The notes below the pieces were generated by a model. That model had not been told where the DNA came from, searched no databases, and saw nothing but the letters and a program-made list of their open reading frames with translations. Of a stretch of 10,263 nt of DNA, positions 7,257-10,263 are shown piece by piece. This DNA comes from Nocardioidaceae bacterium (GTDB taxonomy: Bacteria; Actinomycetota; Actinomycetes; Propionibacteriales; Nocardioidaceae): NCBI GenBank assembly GCA_013696365.1, contig JACCYS010000134.1, forward strand, positions 1 to 10,263, read 5' to 3'. Every line of letters starts with the position of its first letter. Positions within the stretch are counted from its first letter, which is position 1. Position numbers and translations under genes: made by a program.

Positions 7257-8608
7257 TCGCTGTCCTCCAGTCCGGCCGCGGAGGCGTTGTCGTAGGTGTC
7301 GTTGACCAGCACCAGCTGACGTTCGGGCCCCTCCAGGACCGACGCGGCGATGGCCGCGCGGTAGCCCGACCCGCAGTAGACCCAGACCTCGCCGGTCGGG
7401 ACCTCGTCGATCCGCTCGGCGAGTGAATGCAGCGGGATGTGCTGGGAGCTGCGTACGTGCCCCGCCTCGCGTTCGCCGTCGAGCCGGGCGTCGAGGACCT
7501 GCACATCGCCCGATGCCATCGCCTCGGCGAGCCCGGCGAAGTCGGTGACCGGGTAGGACTGCAGCGGTTGTCCGTCGGCCAGGTCGGCGATGTTCCCGAT
7601 GGCTGCGCCGGCGAGGTCGTCGATGCCGATGCGCACCAGCTCGCGACGGGCGTCGGCGACCTGCTGCTCGGTGTCTCCGATCAGGGTGAGCGGGGAGCCA
7701 TAGCTGTACAGCCAGCCCAGGTAGGTGACGAACGGGTCGGCCAGCTCGAACGCGAGCGAGCCGGCGAGGTGCCCAGCGGCGAAGGCGGTGCGCTCACGCA
7801 GGTCGACAACCCACTCGCCGGCCTCGATCCGGCGCCTGAGCTCGCCGGGGTCGACGGGCTGGGGCAGGGACAGGTCCACCGGCGCGGGGCCGCGTCGGTT
7901 GGCCGGGCTCATGCGGGCGTAGTAGGCGGGGTACGCGTCGAGCCCGGCGATCAGCTCGTCGACGTAGTCCTGCTCGGCCAACGTGAGCGCCGGGTTCACC
8001 TTGGCCTGCATGCCCACGGTAGAGGCATCGGTGTCGCTGGGCGTCGCGGAGCAGAAGCTCCCGAACCCGTGGGTGGGAAGCACCTCGGTCTCGCCCGGCA
8101 GCTCGCGAGCCAGCCGCTGCACCGAGTGGAACTGGGCGTGGGTGAGCTCGGTCGTGTGCTCGGGGCCGACCAGGTCGGTGCGTCCGGTCGTGCCATACAG
8201 CATCGACCCGCCAGTGAAGACGCCGCGGACGTCACCGTCCGTGCTCTCCAGGACGTAGCTGGCGTGGTGGTGGGTGTGGCCGGGGGTGTGCAGCGTCCGC
8301 AGGCGGAGCTCGCCCGTCTCGATCGCGTCACCATCGGCGACGGCGACGTGCTTGAAGGCGACGCCGCTGTCGGCGGGGAGCACATAGTCTGCGCCGGTGC
8401 GCCGGGCGAGGTCGAGCCCGCCGGTGACGTAGTCGTTGTGGACGTGCGTCTCCACGACATGGGTGAGCCGTATCCCCCTAGCGCTCAACAGGTCCAGGAC
8501 GCGGTCGATGTCTCGTTGCGGGTCGACGGCCACGGCGATGTGGCCGTCGGTGGCCAGGTAGCTGCGGTCGCCGAGGCTGCTGGTCTCGATCGTCTCGATG
8601 TGGATCAT
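7253..8608 (-). CDS. CstB-like MBL-fold persulfide dioxygenase / pseudo-rhodanese / rhodanese protein
   Basis: A 451-residue enzyme that probably oxidises the sulfane sulfur of low-molecular-weight persulfides to sulfite or thiosulfate in the cytoplasm. Residues 1-230 form the metallo-beta-lactamase domain. It has [11 protein letters not shown] (His55, His57, Asp59) and [10 protein letters not shown] (His107, His111), with [16 protein letters not shown] and PTHGFGSFC following. A first rhodanese repeat (about 252-345) has no active-site cysteine, like the pseudo-rhodanese of S. aureus CstB. A second one (about 353-445) has the loop CGSGYR with Cys412. In the ETHE1 group the motif FTGD supplies an iron-binding Asp; here it reads FTGG, so the third metal ligand is not obvious. 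I chose ATG 8608 because [21 protein letters not shown] is the family N-terminus and GGAAGGA lies just upstream. The frame is, however, open upstream to 8950. Confidence 0.88.
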   Translation of the reverse strand: MIHIETIETSSLGDRSYLATDGHIAVAVDPQRDIDRVLDLLSARGIRLTHVVETHVHNDYVTGGLDLARRTGADYVLPADSGVAFKHVAVADGDAIETGELRLRTLHTPGHTHHHASYVLESTDGDVRGVFTGGSMLYGTTGRTDLVGPEHTTELTHAQFHSVQRLARELPGETEVLPTHGFGSFCSATPSDTDASTVGMQAKVNPALTLAEQDYVDELIAGLDAYPAYYARMSPANRRGPAPVDLSLPQPVDPGELRRRIEAGEWVVDLRERTAFAAGHLAGSLAFELADPFVTYLGWLYSYGSPLTLIGDTEQQVADARRELVRIGIDDLAGAAIGNIADLADGQPLQSYPVTDFAGLAEAMASGDVQVLDARLDGEREAGHVRSSQHIPLHSLAERIDEVPTGEVWVYCGSGYRAAIAASVLEGPERQLVLVNDTYDNASAAGLEDSE

Positions 8609-8950
8609 GATTCCTTCCGTACCGGGTAGGGGTATATCCGATTGAAATGGACGGGCGGTCAGCCTCAGTGGCAGGCCGTCTTCGGCCCACTGCTGGATGC
8701 CGCCGGTCAGACTGTGCGCGGTGAAGCCCGACTGGTTGAGATAGTCGGCCACCTGTTCGCTGCGCCGCCCGCTGCGGCACACGACAACGACCGTCCGGTC
8801 GCGGTCGATCTGCTCAAGTCGGCTGGAAATCTCGTTCATGGGGATGTACATCGCCGCGGCGATGCGGCCATCGGCCAACTCCTCGTGCTCGCATACGTCG
8901 ATCAGCTGAAGCTCGTCGCGTCGCTGGTGAACCGTCTTCGGATGCATCAT
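8609..8950 (-). CDS. Single-domain rhodanese, no stop codon before the CstB-like gene
   Basis: About 100 residues of a complete small rhodanese. DELQLIDVCEHEELADGRIAAA opens the fold, and VVVVCRSGRRSEQVADYL carries the active-site Cys58. GGIQQWAEDGLPL at 83-95 is the usual end. It would accept and pass on persulfide sulfur in the cytoplasm. AGGAG lies 5 bases before ATG 8950 and 8 before ATG 8947, so either may be the start. After GLPL the expected stop is absent and the frame continues into the next gene, giving a formal 565-residue fusion that starts at 8950 and ends at 7253. The joining codons (about 8650-8609) have only 5 of 14 G/C third positions and coincide with an operator-like repeat and a ribosome site. 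I therefore read them as former intergenic DNA. A real fusion protein cannot be excluded. Confidence 0.75.
8619..8636. promoter_or_regulatory. Second CstR/CsoR-type operator candidate, before the CstB-like gene
   Basis: TACC (8620-8623) and GGTA (8631-8634) flank a 7-base G-rich core, in the context GTACCGGGTAGGGGTATA. This resembles the stronger site before the repressor gene, with arms one base further apart. It lies 11-28 bases before the start at 8608, in an AT-richer patch, directly before the GGAAGGA ribosome site. It could give the CstB-like gene its own sulfur-controlled promoter, though no convincing -35/-10 pair is visible. Confidence 0.45.
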
Positions 8951-9010
8951 GTGCGCTCCTGTCGTGGCAAGTCGGCTGCCTGCGGGTGGTGCCCGTTCCG
9001 CAGCAGGGGA

Positions 9011-9400
9011 TCAGCGGGTCAGGCTGTCGAGAACCGCCTGCAGCCGAGATGCTGCCTCGTCGGCGATGGGCTGCAGCTCCGGCAGCCCGGTGACCGAGGC
9101 CATCAGCTGCGGGTCGAGGATCTGCACCGTCGACCCACCGTCGCGGCTGCCGACCACCACGTTGCACGGCAGCAACACTCCGATGCTGCGGTCGATCTCC
9201 AACGCCTGGTGCGCCAGGTCGGGGTTGCAGGCGCCGAGGATGACGTACGGCTCCATGTCGAGGTCACGCTTTTCTTTCAGCGTCGCCTGGACGTCGATCT
9301 CGGTGAGGATCCCGAATCCCTGTTCGGCCAGGGCCTCTCGGGTGCGGCTGACGGCCTCGTCGTAGGCCAGGTCGACGGTGATGGTGCGCTGGTAGTCCAT
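9011..9400 (-). CDS. DUF302 domain protein
   Basis: A 129-residue soluble protein of the DUF302 family. Family landmarks are YDEAVSRTREALAEQGFGILTEID near the start and GACNPDLAHQAL and VLLPCNVVV in the middle, each with a conserved-looking cysteine. No signal peptide is visible. DUF302 proteins have no firmly known biochemistry, but they often accompany thiosulfate- and sulfide-oxidation genes and CsoR-type repressors. The position here, second in a persulfide operon, supports a role in sulfane-sulfur handling (inference). I chose ATG 9400 because AAGGAG lies 9 bases upstream; the ATG at 9418 would place that ribosome site inside the gene. It lies 52 bases after the repressor stop and 60 bases before the small rhodanese. 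Confidence 0.88.
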   Translation of the reverse strand: MDYQRTITVDLAYDEAVSRTREALAEQGFGILTEIDVQATLKEKRDLDMEPYVILGACNPDLAHQALEIDRSIGVLLPCNVVVGSRDGGSTVQILDPQLMASVTGLPELQPIADEAASRLQAVLDSLTR

Positions 9401-9452
9401 GGTGGATGACTCCTTCATTTCGTGTCAGTGCCGGTGCTGCTCGATTGGTGGG

Positions 9453-9719
9453 TCAGGCGAGGGATAGGAACATGCGCTCCAGCTCGGCCTGGTCGAGACG
9501 GCGAGTGCCGTCGTCGCCCTCGACCATGCACTGACGCATGCCGGTGGCGATGATCTTGAAGCCGGCCCGGTCCAGCGCCCGGGAGGCCGCGGCCAGCTGG
9601 GCCACCACCTCCGAGCAGTCGCGACCGTCCTCGATCATGCGGACGATCCCGCCGATCTGGCCCTGCGCGCGCTTCAACCGCCCGACCACGTCGCCCAGCT
9701 GCGTCATGTCCACGTCCAT
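9453..9719 (-). CDS. cstR: CstR-like (CsoR family) persulfide-sensing repressor
   Basis: An 88-residue all-helical repressor of the CsoR/RcnR family. VVGRLKRAQGQIGGIVRMIEDGRDC is the family N-terminal helix pair and ALDRAGFKIIATGMRQC the core. Cys35 and Cys64 are 29 residues apart, as are Cys31 and Cys60 of S. aureus CstR, where they form di-, tri- or tetrasulfide bridges. The copper-binding His of CsoR, four residues before the second Cys, is Gly60 here, so copper sensing is unlikely. It should repress its own operon until per- or polysulfides modify the cysteines. I chose ATG 9719: AAAGGA lies 8 bases upstream, while ATG 9728 sits right on that site. The longest frame (from 9788) would translate the operator. 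It is the first gene of the sulfur operon. Confidence 0.88.
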   Translation of the reverse strand: MDVDMTQLGDVVGRLKRAQGQIGGIVRMIEDGRDCSEVVAQLAAASRALDRAGFKIIATGMRQCMVEGDDGTRRLDQAELERMFLSLA

Positions 9720-9736
9720 GTCCTGCATCCTTTCGA

Positions 9737-9754
9737 GATACCCAGGGGGGTATC
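9737..9754. promoter_or_regulatory. CstR/CsoR-type operator
   Basis: GATACCC (9737-9743) and GGGTATC (9748-9754) are perfect 7-base inverted arms around AGGG, the GC-rich-centred ATACC...GGTAT pattern typical of CsoR-family operators. It lies 18 bases before the chosen cstR start and at or just after the predicted transcription start, where a bound tetramer would block RNA polymerase. Confidence 0.8.
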
Positions 9755-9759
9755 GATCC

Positions 9760-9788
9760 ACGGTAGCCGACTGCGCGGGCAACATCAA
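9760..9788 (-). promoter_or_regulatory. Promoter of the sulfur operon
   Basis: On the minus strand TTGATG (9788-9783) and TACCGT (9765-9760) are separated by 17 bases, a good housekeeping-sigma -35/-10 pair with a TANNNT -10. Transcription would begin near 9753, inside the operator, leaving a leader of about 34 bases before cstR. Confidence 0.6.
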
Positions 9789-9812
9789 CGCGAGCGGCGA
9801 CCTTCATCAACG
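9783..9812. repeat. Direct repeat CATCAACG
   Basis: CATCAACG occurs at 9783-9790 and again at 9805-9812, 22 bp apart (two helical turns). The first copy covers the -35 box of the sulfur operon. It could be an activator site or chance; the second copy overlaps a CAACGTTG palindrome. Confidence 0.3.
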
Positions 9813-10088
9813 TTGGTGTTCCCGGCCCCGCCGGTGTGCCGTTGGCCCCGCCCTTGCTCGGAAGAAGTTTTCTATGCCCTCATCGGTGGCCCTCGGGGCC
9901 ACTCAGTCGCTGTCCGTGCATCGTGACGAAGGTCGGACGTCCCGTGAACTGGGGGCTTGCAGCAGTTCTCCGATGACCCGAGGCGGCTTAGCGTCGAACG
10001 TGGAGGTGGTCCCCGTGCACCAGCACAGCCCCTGTGCGCCACACGCTGCGCCAGAGCCCGTCCCCGGACGACCCCACCGTCTGGCGCC
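9813..10088. other. No convincing gene seen
   Basis: Short open frames exist on both strands, but none has a recognisable motif, a ribosome site or consistent codon use. The plus-strand frame of the gene at 10089 is open from 9948. Its residues here are Arg/Pro/Ala-rich and unlike the expected flavin-binding N-terminus. Fragments such as RRLSVERGG (about 9981-10007) and, in another frame, VVPVHQHSP (about 10005-10031) faintly recall that fold, so this may be its degraded first half. Confidence 0.4.
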
Positions 10089-10263
10089 GTGAAGTCGGCG
10101 TGGCGCCAGGCGGCGACCATCGAGGCCGACGAGATCGACGACCTGATGAATTCGGGGTGGAGCGTGCAGGTGGTCGGCCGCGCACGGCACGTCTACGACC
10201 AGGCCGAGGTGTCCGACGTCTTCGAGCGGCTGTCCGACCCTTGGGCGCCGGGCACCCGCCCAC
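10089..10263 (+). CDS. Pyridoxamine 5'-phosphate oxidase-like flavin-binding protein, partial (possibly N-terminally broken)
   Basis: The last 58 codons of the window read KSAWRQAATIEADEIDD, then SGWSVQVVGRARHVYD, then LSDPWAPGTRP. This matches the second half of small actinobacterial PPOX-like proteins: the EADEID strand, the GWSV.V.GRA strand and the PWAPG loop. Such proteins bind FMN or F420 and are often stress-linked, but the substrate is unknown. The protein continues beyond the window. GTG 10089 is the first in-frame start after the stop at 9945, but it has no ribosome site. About 60 residues of the usual N-terminal barrel are missing in this frame, so the gene may be frameshifted or truncated upstream. 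Confidence 0.55.
   Translation, partial: MKSAWRQAATIEADEIDDLMNSGWSVQVVGRARHVYDQAEVSDVFERLSDPWAPGTRP

Noticed and set aside
7427..8629. A 400-codon plus-strand open frame opposite the CstB-like gene
   Set aside because: Antisense shadow with low-complexity Gly/Val/Asp-rich composition and no motif.
9720..9788. A longer repressor starting at 9788
   Set aside because: The extension would be encoded by the promoter and operator (residues like DRYPPGYLER come from the palindrome).
1..10263. tRNA or rRNA genes, CRISPR arrays, insertion sequences
   Set aside because: No cloverleaf-like segment, regularly spaced repeat array, transposase or terminal inverted repeats were seen on either strand.

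Overview
The window is uniformly GC-rich. It has frequent GTG starts, strong G/C preference at third codon positions and TANNNT-type -10 boxes, which points to an actinobacterium; the genus cannot be read from the sequence. Nearly all genes lie on the minus strand. The exceptions are a very large LuxR-type regulator (548-3523) and a fragment at the right edge.

Left part (1-3826): a cut-off FAD-linked oxidoreductase (minus) is transcribed divergently from a 991-residue ATPase-LuxR (LAL/MalT-like) regulator. The 134-bp gap between them holds a 7-bp-arm inverted repeat. A small DUF4242 protein converges on the regulator. Middle (3980-5885): a solitary acetate kinase gene, then a vapB-vapC type II toxin-antitoxin pair whose upstream region looks like a leaderless, self-repressed promoter.

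Right part (5970-9790): the main feature is a cst-like reactive-sulfur operon, read right to left. The order is a CstR/CsoR-family repressor with the two-cysteine persulfide-sensing pattern, a DUF302 protein, a single-domain rhodanese, a CstB-like metallo-beta-lactamase/pseudo-rhodanese/rhodanese protein, a membrane-anchored rhodanese, and a TauE/SafE (TSUP) permease. A promoter with a near-ideal GATACCC/GGGTATC operator precedes the repressor. A second, weaker copy lies just before the CstB-like gene. The inferred job is sensing per- and polysulfides, moving and oxidising the sulfane sulfur, and exporting sulfite or a related sulfur anion. No sulfide:quinone reductase is in view.

The operon is damaged at three places. 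The stop codon between the small rhodanese and the CstB-like gene is missing, giving one open frame of 565 codons through an apparent intergenic operator. The membrane rhodanese has lost its stop. The permease is split by what looks like a one-base deletion. These are either real decay or base-calling errors in G/C runs. From about 9790 to 10088 no convincing gene is seen. The last 175 bases encode part of a pyridoxamine 5'-phosphate oxidase-like flavin-binding protein (plus strand) without a recognisable N-terminal half.
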